From a virus, in IMG/VR virus record IMGVR_UViG_3300031957_002911, positions 1-32,432 of that record: a DNA stretch of 32,432 nucleotides; one strand, written 5' to 3'. Made by a program: the position numbers and the translations under genes. The notes beneath the pieces are model-generated. The model was given only the letters and a program-made list of their open reading frames with translations. It ran no database searches and was not told the origin of the DNA. Shown in pieces: positions 19,001-27,319 of this stretch (positions are counted from its first letter, which is position 1; the number at the start of each line of letters is the position of its first letter).

Positions 19001-22000
19001 AATCCAACATTGGTGGTTGTGAATCCAACAACATTTGCTTTAATTGTGGCGGTATTTGAACCATCATTATGGAATTCTAATTTTAGAACATCATTTACTA
19101 TATCGGCACCAAATGTACCGATAGGTGAGAAACTTAGCAATCTTTCACTACTATCAAATCCATATTGACCAAGATATGCGTTGACCCCATCATGAAGAAC
19201 AGTTATTTCTGCATATTGCCTTTCAGAAGTTGTATTATCTATAACTTCAACATATGCAAACATTGAATTAAAATCACTAGTATCAAATCCAACAATTTGA
19301 TCTGTAGATCCAGCTCCAATTACAGTGGTTACGCCGATGAGTCTTGTATCACCAATAATATTGGTTCCAATACCAGTAGTTCTTGAATCAAATAGTTGGC
19401 GGAATGCTTTTATATCATAAGTTTTTTCTGAATTTGATGGGGAATATCTTAAAGCGATAGTTCCATCTAACTGAGAAAATTCTGTAGTAAATTCTCCTAG
19501 ACTTTCTTGCTCTTCTACAAGATCTACTTGTAGTTGAGGATTAGATTTGATATTTGATTTTTCTAGAAGGAAGGTATTATTATTACCATCAGTAATAACA
19601 ACCAAATCATAAATTTGGAATGATGTCAGATCAACAACGTCAGTTACTACAACTGTAAATCTAGAATATCCTGTTCCAGAAGGGAACTTAATAATATCTA
19701 CGAAATCACCGACTAAGTTTTCTCTATCAATAAATGATTCACTTATATCATCAATACTCAGAACTCTATTAGTCAAACATTCAATAAAGTTGGTAAGTTT
19801 TTTAGTTCCAAACTTGATTGAATTTGTAGCAAGTTGACTAATATTAGTTACATTCTGTTCAACATCAGTATCAACTGCAAAATCAAAGAAATTGTTAGTT
19901 GTTACATCTGATTCAGAGAATAGGTCAATAACTATAGATTGTGTGCCATCACTAATAAAATTAGTAGAAGCAACAGCTACTGAATTGATTTCAGTGTCAG
20001 CGAAATTCTTTGTACCTGAAATATGTGCCAAACGATTGACTGGACCAATTAGATCATTAAATTTAACAGGACTCTTAATACTATATGCTAGTTTTTGGTA
20101 ATAGTCATTATCTGACATGACTTGAGTATCATCATTCAAGAATCCTTTATTTGTCAACCAACCAAAGTTAATTGTAGATCCACATCCAACATCATAGAAA
20201 CCATCAAAAGTCTTAGTGTCTACAACTGTTCCTCTAGCTCCAGAGATTGAACCAAGAAGTTTATTTCCAACAACCAGTTTTAAATCACCTCTGGTTTTAA
20301 GGAATGCTTCATTAGAAGAATCCACTTTCAAAACAGTTTTGGTTGTTTCACCCAAGTCGTTTTCTAATAGTAAAGGTTCATTATCAATAAAATCTTTACT
20401 AGCGATGTCTACAGAGAATGTTGGGTAAGATTCTTTCTTAACAATAGATCCAAAGTTAACATTAGTAACACCAATTCCAGGAGATCCTGTTCCTATCCCA
20501 GTTAGATCAATTGTAACTTCAGCAGGGTTAACACCAGAATTGAAATTTGTAACTTCAAAGAATCTAAATCCATAATTTTTAGAATTAAATCCATCGCCTT
20601 CTCCAGTATATTCCTGAATACCATCAACAAATACTTCATCACCTGCTTGTAGTGGGCTTGTTGAGAATCCTAATATTGGAGTCACAACAGTTAGAGTCAT
20701 AATTCCAGTTTGAACACTATCAATCTTTGTAATACTTAAACCATTATCATTAATCAAACTAAAGACACTATGACCAACACCCTGAAGACCACTTCCAGGA
20801 TTTATGATTTCAACACTACTAATACTTCCAGAGTCTAATTCGGCAATGATACTTACATCATCAACTTGCTCAAGACTTACTGAGTTTACAAGGACTAAGT
20901 TTGGAGCAGTAATAAAGTTTTTCCCACCATATACTGGTATGATACTATTAGTAGTGAAGTAATTTGTAAGTTCATGTCTTGCTGGAATGTCAGCTACTGG
21001 TTTTAGAGTTTTATCAACAGCAAAGTCAAATCCAGGTTTCTCAACTTCAGTTCTATCCAACAAACCAATATTGGTTGATTTTGGAGCAATTTCAGCATTA
21101 ACTCCTAAGGTTGTTGTAATCGTTGATATTCCAGGAAGTTTATCATAATTAGTTCCTTTGTTCAAAATATTGAGTTTGGAAATTCCACCGAAGGCAGTAG
21201 TTGATTTTGTAGAATATTCTAACTTATCAACTTCAGAAGAACTATAAGAACCTCTTTCAGGTTTTTCCGAAAGACTAACTAAGAATGTTGTACCTGTAGT
21301 TCCTAATCCAACTACAGTTGTTTTTGTAGAATACTCACTATCAACATATAGAATTCTTGAGAAATTATCTACTGAAATATCAGATTCTACAAGAGTATTA
21401 TTTGAAATTTTTTCCAAGTTATAATATAGTTGCTCTGGTAAATACTCGTTAAACTTAATAGTAAAACTAGCCGTTCCCAGTCCAACAGTTCCAATTCCAG
21501 TCAATTCAAATGCTTCAGAACTTCCAGTTCCAACAAGTTCATTTCTATAATCAGAATCATAGAAAATTCTAAAATTATAACCAGACAAGGAACTATCTGA
21601 CACATCAAATTTGATATTATTATTTCTAGTTACTTTTATTTCTGGGTTTACTTTAGATATTGTATGTGAAGTTCCACCAACTTTGGTAAATTCAACTAAT
21701 CTAATAGTTTCTCCCTCAAGGTCAGTTTTAGTTTCTGCAATTGAGAATGCATCTGGATCATCAGAAAATACGAAATACTTTCCAGTATCAATACCAGTTG
21801 TTTCATTCGCATCATAGAATACCAAATCACCAGTAACTAAACCATGACTCTCAATATTAAATCTTGAACTTGATAAACCAACTGAAGCTGAACTGAAACC
21901 AATGGGATCAATAATAGTATTTTGAGTGAACTCATTAAATAAGACTCTTACTGCTGTTGATGTTCCAATACCAACTGTTAGATTTGGTTTTACATTTAAT

Positions 22001-25000
22001 CTAACTTCATCATCTTCTTCAAGACCATGAGAAGATGCTGTCGCTACTCTTGCAGTTAATCTTTCTACTCTACCAGTTACCTGCTTATAATCTGATGTGA
22101 TTTGATATTCATAATCGTCTGTATCACAGGAAACGAAATTAATTTCTGCAGAATCTAAAGTGGTTTTAATACCAATGGTATTTGTACCTTTATTGACAGC
22201 ATATACTAGTTGTTCATTTCCAGATAAAGGAAGAGTAAATGTATACGCAGCACCAACTGTAGATACTGCAATAGCATTACCAGATGCTGGTTTTATAATC
22301 TTAATTGGTTGATTATCTGTAAATGTATGATTCTCAAGATAGATTGAATATGTTGGAACACTTCTAAAAGTTGTTGCACCACTAACAACATAATCTGTAT
22401 CAATTGCTATACCTACAGTAGTTCCAAATCCGACGGCTTCTGTAGGATTAAAATATACAACATCATTTGCTTTAGAATCTAAAGTTGGACCATTAAAATT
22501 AAATATTATTTGACTGGATTTTACTAATATAGAATCTCCAACAGTATGACCAAGCCCAGAGGTTCCTCTTACTGCTCTAATGATGTTATTAAATGGACCA
22601 GAAGTCTTGTAGATATTGAGAACTTTAAAAGTTTCATCATCAATTTGAAGTTCAGAGTTTGGTCTTAAGAACTCTGGGACATTCGAGACTGGTATATCTG
22701 TGGTTATACCACCAACAAATTCTGCTGCTATGTTATCAGTTAAACTAAAGTCGTCAACTGGAACTCCAATATTTACATCACCAGACAAATTAGCAACATA
22801 AGTTGAGAGACCAGAAATTTTAACAATATCATTCGGTTCCAAATCATGATATGTTGAAATGAATCCAGCTACCTGATTTCCATTAAGAGTTTCAAATACA
22901 AATTTATCATATGTCAAAAATTCCTCTGTTATACTATTAACAAAGTCTCCAGTAACTTCTGAGACTTGAGCGGATGCTGATCCACCAGTTGTATCACTAT
23001 TATCAAATACAACACTATCACCAATTTGATAATTTGTTCCTTTCTTTACAATAGAAATACTTTCTATTTGACCTGTTTTTCTAGACCTTACAGTAACCCT
23101 TTGACTATCAAAATTATAAGGTTGAGTAAAGAAGTTATAATCAGCACCAACTTCTGCAACGTTGTACGGGAAAGTATTTCTAATTAATTCATTTCCAACA
23201 AAATCAAAATCTTGATTTAGTGATACTGAAGATCCTGCAAGATTTTCTTCAATAACATTGGATCTATATGAATCACCCATGAAATATGGGAAACTAGATG
23301 CGAGATCTCCAGTTAATGGATCTAGTTCTAACGTTGCAAAGTATGCATAAGTTCCGTTTGGAAACTCTGGTGTTTTGGTAAATCTACCATTGTGCTTATC
23401 TAAGTCGCCAGAATCATTAAACAAATAATCTTCGACAAATAATCCAGATTCAAATCCACTTGGTCTATTGGTGACTTGATTAATATCAATAACATAACCA
23501 GATTCAATTAGTTTAATAGCAGAAGTTTGATCACCTGAGTCTGTATAACCAAAACATCCATAAATTGGATTTCCGTCATATGCCCATCCAATTAGTGGTG
23601 AGTGTTTGGTGTTATCAGTGTCTTGGAAATCTGACTGTAATTTTGGACTATAACCAACAACAGCATATTGTAAGCCGTTTTCACCTTTATCAATTATAGC
23701 TTCACCACCATAATCTTTAAATCTTGCTCTGCTGTTGAGAGTTAGACTTCTAATAGATGAACGTAGAACTGCTCCACTTCCTCTTGATACTGGTTCAATT
23801 TTAGTGTCTGAGAAAACATAATTGTTACCACTCGCGATAACAACTACATCTGTAACCAGACCATTTGCATCAGTAACTGCTCTCGCTATACAACCACTTC
23901 CAGATTCACTAATTATATTAATATCAGGTGGAGAAAAATAGTTATTTCCTGGTTGTGTTACTAAAATATCAACAATCTTTTTATCAACAATTACCGCTCT
24001 AAATTCTGCTCCAGATCCTATATCAATACTTACAGATGGCCTATTATGGAAGTTTAGAACTTTAGATCCATATGATGTTCCACCATCATATAGAAGGGCA
24101 TCTTTTATGTTGCCTGTTACAATAGGAGTAGCTGTTACAACACCTACAGTATTTGCAATGGATACTGAAATATCAACTGTGATTTCTGGATAATTGAATA
24201 AGTGAAGACCCGTTCCAATCCCAGTGATTTTTTCAGTCAATCCTCTATCAAAATTAGTATTACTAGTTCCTGCAACACCAGCGTCTGCAATTCTAAAGTT
24301 ATGATCATCTATTTTGATAACATAATACTGATTTGATGTTGATAGATCTGGAATCTTATCACCAGTAGCGTTATATGTAATTAACTCACCTGTAGAATAT
24401 CCATGATTTTTAAATGTGAATGAATTATTAGATGTTGAGATACCTGTTGTTTGAATAGCAACTTGTCTATTTTCATATCCAACCCCACCATCTAGAACAT
24501 TAACACCAGTTAATTGCTTGGTTGATTGTGCAGTTCTAAATTTATGTAAACCACCACTGTTACTACCAGTACTAAAACCAACAGTGTTTATACCACTATT
24601 AAAATCTGATTCATTTTCATATAATCTAAAAGATACTGGATCAATAACTTCGGTAAAGTACTTACCACCAGTTTCTAGGAAATTACCAGTAACACTAGTC
24701 AATCCAAATCCAGTGACTCCTAAAGATCTGTTACCATTTGGATCATAGATAATTTCTTGACCATTTCCAAAATTATGATTATTGGTTGTTCTAATAAAAT
24801 CACCATAAACGGAGACGCCACCACCATCAGAGGCATTCTTACCATTAAATATAACTTCTCTAAATTGATCAATTACAGTTGGTTCGACTAAAGCCCCAGT
24901 TCCATTACCACCACTTATACTGATGCTTATGACTCGATCAATATCAAAGTCTTGTGGATCAATAAGAATATCTTTAAGGGTTCCTACTACGGCAACATTT

Positions 25001-27318
25001 GCCAGAGCAGTATTTCCAGAATTATCCGAATCTGCAATGATACATTTTGGTGGATTGATTACATCATAACCAGATCCAAAATTGAAAACACTAATTTTTT
25101 CAACGGGTCCAAAAAATACTTTGTCGTCAATTTTATAATTTGTAAGTTCTACACCATTTTTAAGAATGCCAGAAGCTCCAGCAATTGTGCTGGTTTCACT
25201 ACCAGTATCTAATGATCTTATCAATGAAAACTTCTTTAGAACCTTTTGTGGCGAAATCTTCTTATCAACTTGTTCTGATAATGAGAAGAAGTGAGATCCA
25301 GTATTTCCATCATCAGGAACATTTAGTTTTACATTGATACCAGTATCAATGAATGATCTGGCAACATAAAGTTTTATTTTATTGTTCGGTGATTGAACTT
25401 CAACAAAATAACTTCTACCAAACTCCAAACCTTTAATTGGTTCAGTTGCAGTTCCAGCAGAATAAACTACCTCATCACCAGTTATGAAAGGAACAGTATT
25501 TGAAAATGAAATATTATTATAATCACCAAGTGAATCTTGATCATCAAGAGTTCCAGAAGATACTGATGCCTCAGCAATTGAAACCTCAATTTGATTTAGA
25601 TCAATGTTGTAATCAGGTAAAGAGTTTGATGCAACATAAAGAGTACTACGATTTTTTGTAATATATGTGTTCAACACATTTGATACTAGAGTATTATTGC
25701 CATAACTCAGTTCAATACCAGTGCTAGATGCCTTTTTAATTTGTCTTCTAATATCATATGCTCTACCCTGCACCAAATCGGAAATATTACCACCAGATAA
25801 TACAACTTGCTTATCACCAGTGATTGTAGCTGTGGTTAACCCAACAACAACATCAAGAGTTTCACTATTGACAACTTCTACATTATCACCGTCACTAAGG
25901 AATGCATCATCTAGACTTCTTTCTAGAACAAATACAGAACCATTAAAACTTTCAACTTTTATACTTGATGCAGTATTATATTTCCAAGAGTTGAATGAAA
26001 TCTGTTCGTAAGTTTTATTAGATGGAGGATTTAGAATTTTTGAACCAACTGTTTTGGCTCTATAAACTTCACCTATGTTTGCGTTGTAGATATCTTCCTG
26101 TGGATCAAATTCTGATATTACGCCAGTTAACCTAAGTTCTACTTTTTCATTAGTATCGCTTGTATATCCATATGCAACGTCATTGGTTCTAATATTTGTA
26201 GCAGGTGCAATGTTTGCGGTAACACCAGAACAACCTAAGAATTGATTAATAGTTTTATCAGTGTATGTAATGACATCACTGCCATTTCTTAACACACCAC
26301 TCTTAGGGAATCCAATGGTACTATCTACCAAAATTACATCACTTCCAATGAGAGTATCCCCAATGGTTTTTGAGCTTGGTGTTATAGAGAAGGTGCCATC
26401 AAAACCAGGAGATGGTTCTTGATATCTTAGGAATAGAGAAACCGTATAATATGTAACTCCACCTCTAATAGTTTCTTCTACTTCAGAGATGGGAGCTGAA
26501 CAACCACCAATATCTGGATTATTGCTATTACTATCCTGGAATAGTGTTTGACCAGATAATTTGGATGGATCTCCACCATCAACCTTTTCAGTCAATAATA
26601 CTAGTCTCTTTCTGAATGATGATTCAGACGGTTCAAGTAAAAACTCTGACTGCTTTTTAACTTTTGAGTTTTGGCCAAATAATATTGATATTAGAGTATT
26701 GATTGATTCAGCAGTACCCTTAGACTGATAGAATGACTTTAAATTCTTAACTAAGTTGTTTACATTTACATCTGAATCAAAAGACTCGTTCTCAAATCCA
26801 GGTGCATATAATACTTTTAAGTTTTTAAAATATTCTCGTAAAAATAGTGTACTAAGGTTAGTTACACCAATCCCTGTAGTGTGGTCTTTGGCGTTGGTAT
26901 TGTTAAATGTAACCTCACCATCATTATATTCACTGATACCACTAAATCCACGAACACAACCCGTGAATGAATTGGTTGTGATTCCACTGTAATAAATTAT
27001 CTCATCATTAAGTTGAAAGATACCATCTTTATTTGGATATCCTTTTGTAGAGAATACATTGATAACTGTATCACTACTAGAGACATCTGATGTCAGAGTA
27101 GTGATGCCAGAAACTACTTCTGGAGTTATATTATCAAATTTTAAATATTGATCCAAATTATCAATTAGATCTGCAGGAGAGCCCTGAGAATCTTGTGATT
27201 TATAATACTGTTTTAAAAAATCAACCGCCTTTGGTGTTTCTACTGAAACATAAGATGGTAATTGACTTTCAATAATTTGATTGACTTTTACTCTTGTATC
27301 AAATCCAGTTTCTATCAT
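13084..27318 (-). CDS. 7: Giant gp7-like baseplate wedge protein, 4744 aa
   Basis: One uninterrupted frame of 14,235 bases, 44% of the window. It lies between gp6 and gp8, the slot of gp7 (1032 aa in T4, the wedge initiator). The N-terminal ~310 residues carry the gp7 signature: ESQLPSYVSVETPKAVDFLKQYY (split here in two: ESQLPSYVSV, then AVDFLKQYY), SFYQSKGTAESINTLISILF at 195-214 (T4 has FYSTKGIEASYKFLFKVL), and LSGQTLFQ at 254-261 with YYTVSLFLRY at 290-299 (T4 LVGQTIYT, WTVTIHNLLG). The rest is beta-rich mosaic: GxGY repeats, many HG-x-x-x-G-D-x-V-x-[FY] modules with YFV/YYV strands, a YHYH-like domain (~1235-1345), a six-copy FPDGT repeat block (~3490-4023), and a DGTRTRF...VLLIFVNGVVQVP module (~4246-4310). 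No signal peptide, membrane segment or catalytic motif is seen. The symbol 7 applies to the N-terminal part. Ribosome site AAGGT precedes the ATG. Confidence 0.88.
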   Translation of the reverse strand: MIETGFDTRVKVNQIIESQLPSYVSVETPKAVDFLKQYYKSQDSQGSPADLIDNLDQYLKFDNITPEVVSGITTLTSDVSSSDTVINVFSTKGYPNKDGIFQLNDEIIYYSGITTNSFTGCVRGFSGISEYNDGEVTFNNTNAKDHTTGIGVTNLSTLFLREYFKNLKVLYAPGFENESFDSDVNVNNLVKNLKSFYQSKGTAESINTLISILFGQNSKVKKQSEFLLEPSESSFRKRLVLLTEKVDGGDPSKLSGQTLFQDSNSNNPDIGGCSAPISEVEETIRGGVTYYTVSLFLRYQEPSPGFDGTFSITPSSKTIGDTLIGSDVILVDSTIGFPKSGVLRNGSDVITYTDKTINQFLGCSGVTANIAPATNIRTNDVAYGYTSDTNEKVELRLTGVISEFDPQEDIYNANIGEVYRAKTVGSKILNPPSNKTYEQISFNSWKYNTASSIKVESFNGSVFVLERSLDDAFLSDGDNVEVVNSETLDVVVGLTTATITGDKQVVLSGGNISDLVQGRAYDIRRQIKKASSTGIELSYGNNTLVSNVLNTYITKNRSTLYVASNSLPDYNIDLNQIEVSIAEASVSSGTLDDQDSLGDYNNISFSNTVPFITGDEVVYSAGTATEPIKGLEFGRSYFVEVQSPNNKIKLYVARSFIDTGINVKLNVPDDGNTGSHFFSLSEQVDKKISPQKVLKKFSLIRSLDTGSETSTIAGASGILKNGVELTNYKIDDKVFFGPVEKISVFNFGSGYDVINPPKCIIADSDNSGNTALANVAVVGTLKDILIDPQDFDIDRVISISISGGNGTGALVEPTVIDQFREVIFNGKNASDGGGVSVYGDFIRTTNNHNFGNGQEIIYDPNGNRSLGVTGFGLTSVTGNFLETGGKYFTEVIDPVSFRLYENESDFNSGINTVGFSTGSNSGGLHKFRTAQSTKQLTGVNVLDGGVGYENRQVAIQTTGISTSNNSFTFKNHGYSTGELITYNATGDKIPDLSTSNQYYVIKIDDHNFRIADAGVAGTSNTNFDRGLTEKITGIGTGLHLFNYPEITVDISVSIANTVGVVTATPIVTGNIKDALLYDGGTSYGSKVLNFHNRPSVSIDIGSGAEFRAVIVDKKIVDILVTQPGNNYFSPPDINIISESGSGCIARAVTDANGLVTDVVVIASGNNYVFSDTKIEPVSRGSGAVLRSSIRSLTLNSRARFKDYGGEAIIDKGENGLQYAVVGYSPKLQSDFQDTDNTKHSPLIGWAYDGNPIYGCFGYTDSGDQTSAIKLIESGYVIDINQVTNRPSGFESGLFVEDYLFNDSGDLDKHNGRFTKTPEFPNGTYAYFATLELDPLTGDLASSFPYFMGDSYRSNVIEENLAGSSVSLNQDFDFVGNELIRNTFPYNVAEVGADYNFFTQPYNFDSQRVTVRSRKTGQIESISIVKKGTNYQIGDSVVFDNSDTTGGSASAQVSEVTGDFVNSITEEFLTYDKFVFETLNGNQVAGFISTYHDLEPNDIVKISGLSTYVANLSGDVNIGVPVDDFSLTDNIAAEFVGGITTDIPVSNVPEFLRPNSELQIDDETFKVLNIYKTSGPFNNIIRAVRGTSGLGHTVGDSILVKSSQIIFNFNGPTLDSKANDVVYFNPTEAVGFGTTVGIAIDTDYVVSGATTFRSVPTYSIYLENHTFTDNQPIKIIKPASGNAIAVSTVGAAYTFTLPLSGNEQLVYAVNKGTNTIGIKTTLDSAEINFVSCDTDDYEYQITSDYKQVTGRVERLTARVATASSHGLEEDDEVRLNVKPNLTVGIGTSTAVRVLFNEFTQNTIIDPIGFSSASVGLSSSRFNIESHGLVTGDLVFYDANETTGIDTGKYFVFSDDPDAFSIAETKTDLEGETIRLVEFTKVGGTSHTISKVNPEIKVTRNNNIKFDVSDSSLSGYNFRIFYDSDYRNELVGTGSSEAFELTGIGTVGLGTASFTIKFNEYLPEQLYYNLEKISNNTLVESDISVDNFSRILYVDSEYSTKTTVVGLGTTGTTFLVSLSEKPERGSYSSSEVDKLEYSTKSTTAFGGISKLNILNKGTNYDKLPGISTITTTLGVNAEIAPKSTNIGLLDRTEVEKPGFDFAVDKTLKPVADIPARHELTNYFTTNSIIPVYGGKNFITAPNLVLVNSVSLEQVDDVSIIAELDSGSISSVEIINPGSGLQGVGHSVFSLINDNGLSITKIDSVQTGIMTLTVVTPILGFSTSPLQAGDEVFVDGIQEYTGEGDGFNSKNYGFRFFEVTNFNSGVNPAEVTIDLTGIGTGSPGIGVTNVNFGSIVKKESYPTFSVDIASKDFIDNEPLLLENDLGETTKTVLKVDSSNEAFLKTRGDLKLVVGNKLLGSISGARGTVVDTKTFDGFYDVGCGSTINFGWLTNKGFLNDDTQVMSDNDYYQKLAYSIKSPVKFNDLIGPVNRLAHISGTKNFADTEINSVAVASTNFISDGTQSIVIDLFSESDVTTNNFFDFAVDTDVEQNVTNISQLATNSIKFGTKKLTNFIECLTNRVLSIDDISESFIDRENLVGDFVDIIKFPSGTGYSRFTVVVTDVVDLTSFQIYDLVVITDGNNNTFLLEKSNIKSNPQLQVDLVEEQESLGEFTTEFSQLDGTIALRYSPSNSEKTYDIKAFRQLFDSRTTGIGTNIIGDTRLIGVTTVIGAGSTDQIVGFDTSDFNSMFAYVEVIDNTTSERQYAEITVLHDGVNAYLGQYGFDSSERLLSFSPIGTFGADIVNDVLKLEFHNDGSNTATIKANVVGFTTTNVGLRTEHFKLPAQQNGTERTARIESNVIQETANAGYGITVVGITSIIDRFSKSIIRVSSGNTESLSQVLFAQEFAQKDTYVLEYPQLGINTPIGLGSFSAQYNGVFCELIFLPDAKYIGDEIRIEEFSEIVYSDLDTNINQIEEFGFGTAIELVIQAKYTPQDRTSFTLEYEGYPIFARRFNPSNSSVFDQTTGNIFLESHFMNNGQDIKYAPGSSIIGINSESITIGSTTAGGESLIGDIRSGSNVVSSASNSSGISIGEEFFGPGVGSGATIVSIGSTFRFFLGDSDGTKVITGVANTSVIAIGDTIRELVTETGFGTVTAIGEGSLTVANNVPVGIGSTYYSERLGIGITMSVVATATTSRQSYFSGVTTNILPENLFVIRIDNNNIKLATKRDFALKGLGISPTGIGEGNSHLIDTTKKLEKSLIVLDGVVQDPISRTLVTHETIEPVAVGRTFLALSGISTLVPDYILKIGDEMMNILNVGVGTTGLGPITGIGTFQLVNVARGFVGTTEVAHESNQTAIVHRGAYNIVESDIHFVDTPKGSGGDFVTDDRGLSFTRSEFNGRVYLRSDYTTNELYDDISTEFTGIGRTFALGVNGGDYPVGLDTSSGSGLLFLNGVHQGQSTDNNPLNVYSIVSNVDDVEVVFSGTKLITGDDYISELDAIKNKLPVGGVIVSVASSGGIGVAPLVGAKVIAEVGAGGTITNIVGLDTVGTYTTITDFIYDGTSGIGTVTTAGPHGFTNNDFLDMRNIQFDCTSGYDSLVGVSTVDYDNVSGIMTVTTSGNHNLNKDMRVQFDGLQMICPAGSYNKRVGVTTFEYNNVVGIMTITTNLVHGLNPGMQVKLERFEFACASEHAGVTTTFFPDGTNGRVFNVVTKRNSTTQFETQVGVSTIPHIPTGTSEAAVEIGVTTDRFPSDIGTQWGISGFDYTESIGVGTITTKGTHGIGIGSFVRLANLEFSCDSEHSGVTTTIFPDTVIDEFEVTATSATTLTVNVGPSTIAHTYVDHSGHLNRVTYADSYLVNSIVGPTTFVTNVNPVGFAHTYVGGGNVDTGFTTTRFPDNRGIPFAIENFEYDKTTGFSTITTKKNHSGLAIGDIINLSGIAMTCLAYGNEIAIYDFDYTASTGVSTILTADNHGLSDGDLVMLRDIEFSCAAPHAGVTTTIFPDGTQGFYFNVNAGSSGTSIVTNVGISTIAHDYVSGTGKVRIGITTSIFPDGTQGSEFQIFGLPASNKIITNVGVSTIDHIYDDHGVVFGVKSVGPYEIETIISPTQFIVDVFKVGFAHTFVPNRRKGGIDAEVAVYNYLTFGSGYFNTVDVVVEEEGHSGAAATVVATVNDGGVLSFNIEGEGSGYTNPTIQIETPSYSDLPIQGVSRPGIGATVETGLGVKVDCIVGSAATTGIGTDLFGIVNYELSSPGFSFKRGDVFTPVGLVTAAGVGTEYSQLTFEVLEILSDTFSAWNFGEIDYIDSIRSLQDGTRTRFPLNLNGIPLSFQTDPTNQRSAEIDLDSVLLIFVNGVVQVPKKDYFFEGGTSFNFNFTSPPGPSDVISIYFYRGTRGVDSFIVTVFETVKPGDQVQLRKFDGTETTTQNERTIFSIKDSTDIETNVYRGQGIDANIFRPISFTRQKKDIIISEQNQPKIRETLEAQIMPTSKVIRDFSVTDSEIFLESADLFRYEQDEGNTGLVVADGLIVKYNDPVAAAVTASVSVGGTITSLTIASAGSGYADGPVEVSIANPSKVDNSKYGIIGVGTTAIATGSASGGILTSVTLTNEGLGYDPTNPPKAIVEFPASETESISNSDIILGYAGIITGIGTTTGTGGHPLALKLQVDLNDSGPVSLLPTLLEGYPIFVKGTVTGSGVTSVNVDDSDIVGIGTNLLDNIYTVNAFNIEGNTGIITCNIKSDTNVIAIAQTFGANIGEFSWGKLSGFTRGDTPISISVSGNTVDVGLTTFSSISRRGLGLRNTGSLSKIIFL
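15250..16850 (-). repeat. Six-copy FPDGT / HGL protein repeat block in the giant protein
   Basis: Residues ~3490-4023 repeat a unit made of F-x-Y-x-x-x-x-G-x-x-T-x-T-T, H-G-[LIF]-x-x-G-D-x-V-x-L, F-x-C, H-[AS]-G-V-T-T-T-x-F-P-D-G-T and V-G-[VI]-S-T-I-x-H-x-Y. FPD-type cores lie near 16405 (FFPDGTNG), 16256 (RFPSDIG), 16078 (IFPDTVI), 15823 (RFPDNRG), 15497 (IFPDGTQG) and 15348 (IFPDGTQG). At DNA level the plus strand shows CATCTGGGAA in each of the three FPDGT copies, so some are recent. Most units also keep one cysteine in the F-x-C position. Probably a string of small beta domains. Confidence 0.85.
23284..23616 (-). other. YHYH-like domain inside the giant protein
   Basis: Residues ~1235-1345 read HSPLIGWAYDGNPIYGCFGY at 1239-1258, then DLDKHNGRF, TKTPEFPNGTYAYF ending at 1327, and FPYFMGDSY. 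The order A-x-D-G-x-P-I-Y-G, D-x-x-N-G-x-F, T-P-E-x-P-x-G-T-Y-x-Y and F-P-Y is that of the YHYH domain, where the final motif is normally YHYH. Here it is YAYF, so both histidines are replaced. The function of YHYH proteins is not established to my knowledge. Confidence 0.7.
26389..27318 (-). other. gp7-homologous core of the giant protein
   Basis: Residues 1-310, the only part of the giant protein that resembles T4 gp7 and hence probably the part embedded in the wedge with gp6, gp25 and gp8. In T4 the matching segments lie late in gp7 (roughly residues 650-900), so the N-terminal two thirds of T4 gp7 is missing here. Residues ~70-148 form an inserted module (STKGYPNKDGIFQLNDEI, then GCVRGFSGI) with no T4 counterpart. 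Confidence 0.7.
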
Positions 27319-27319
27319 C

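Noticed and set aside
13084-27318. Giant gene as an assembly artefact or fused pair
   Set aside because: The frame is unbroken, module types recur along its whole length, the start has a ribosome site next to gp6, and the stop is followed by a promoter and gp8. No internal ribosome site with a gene-like restart was noticed.
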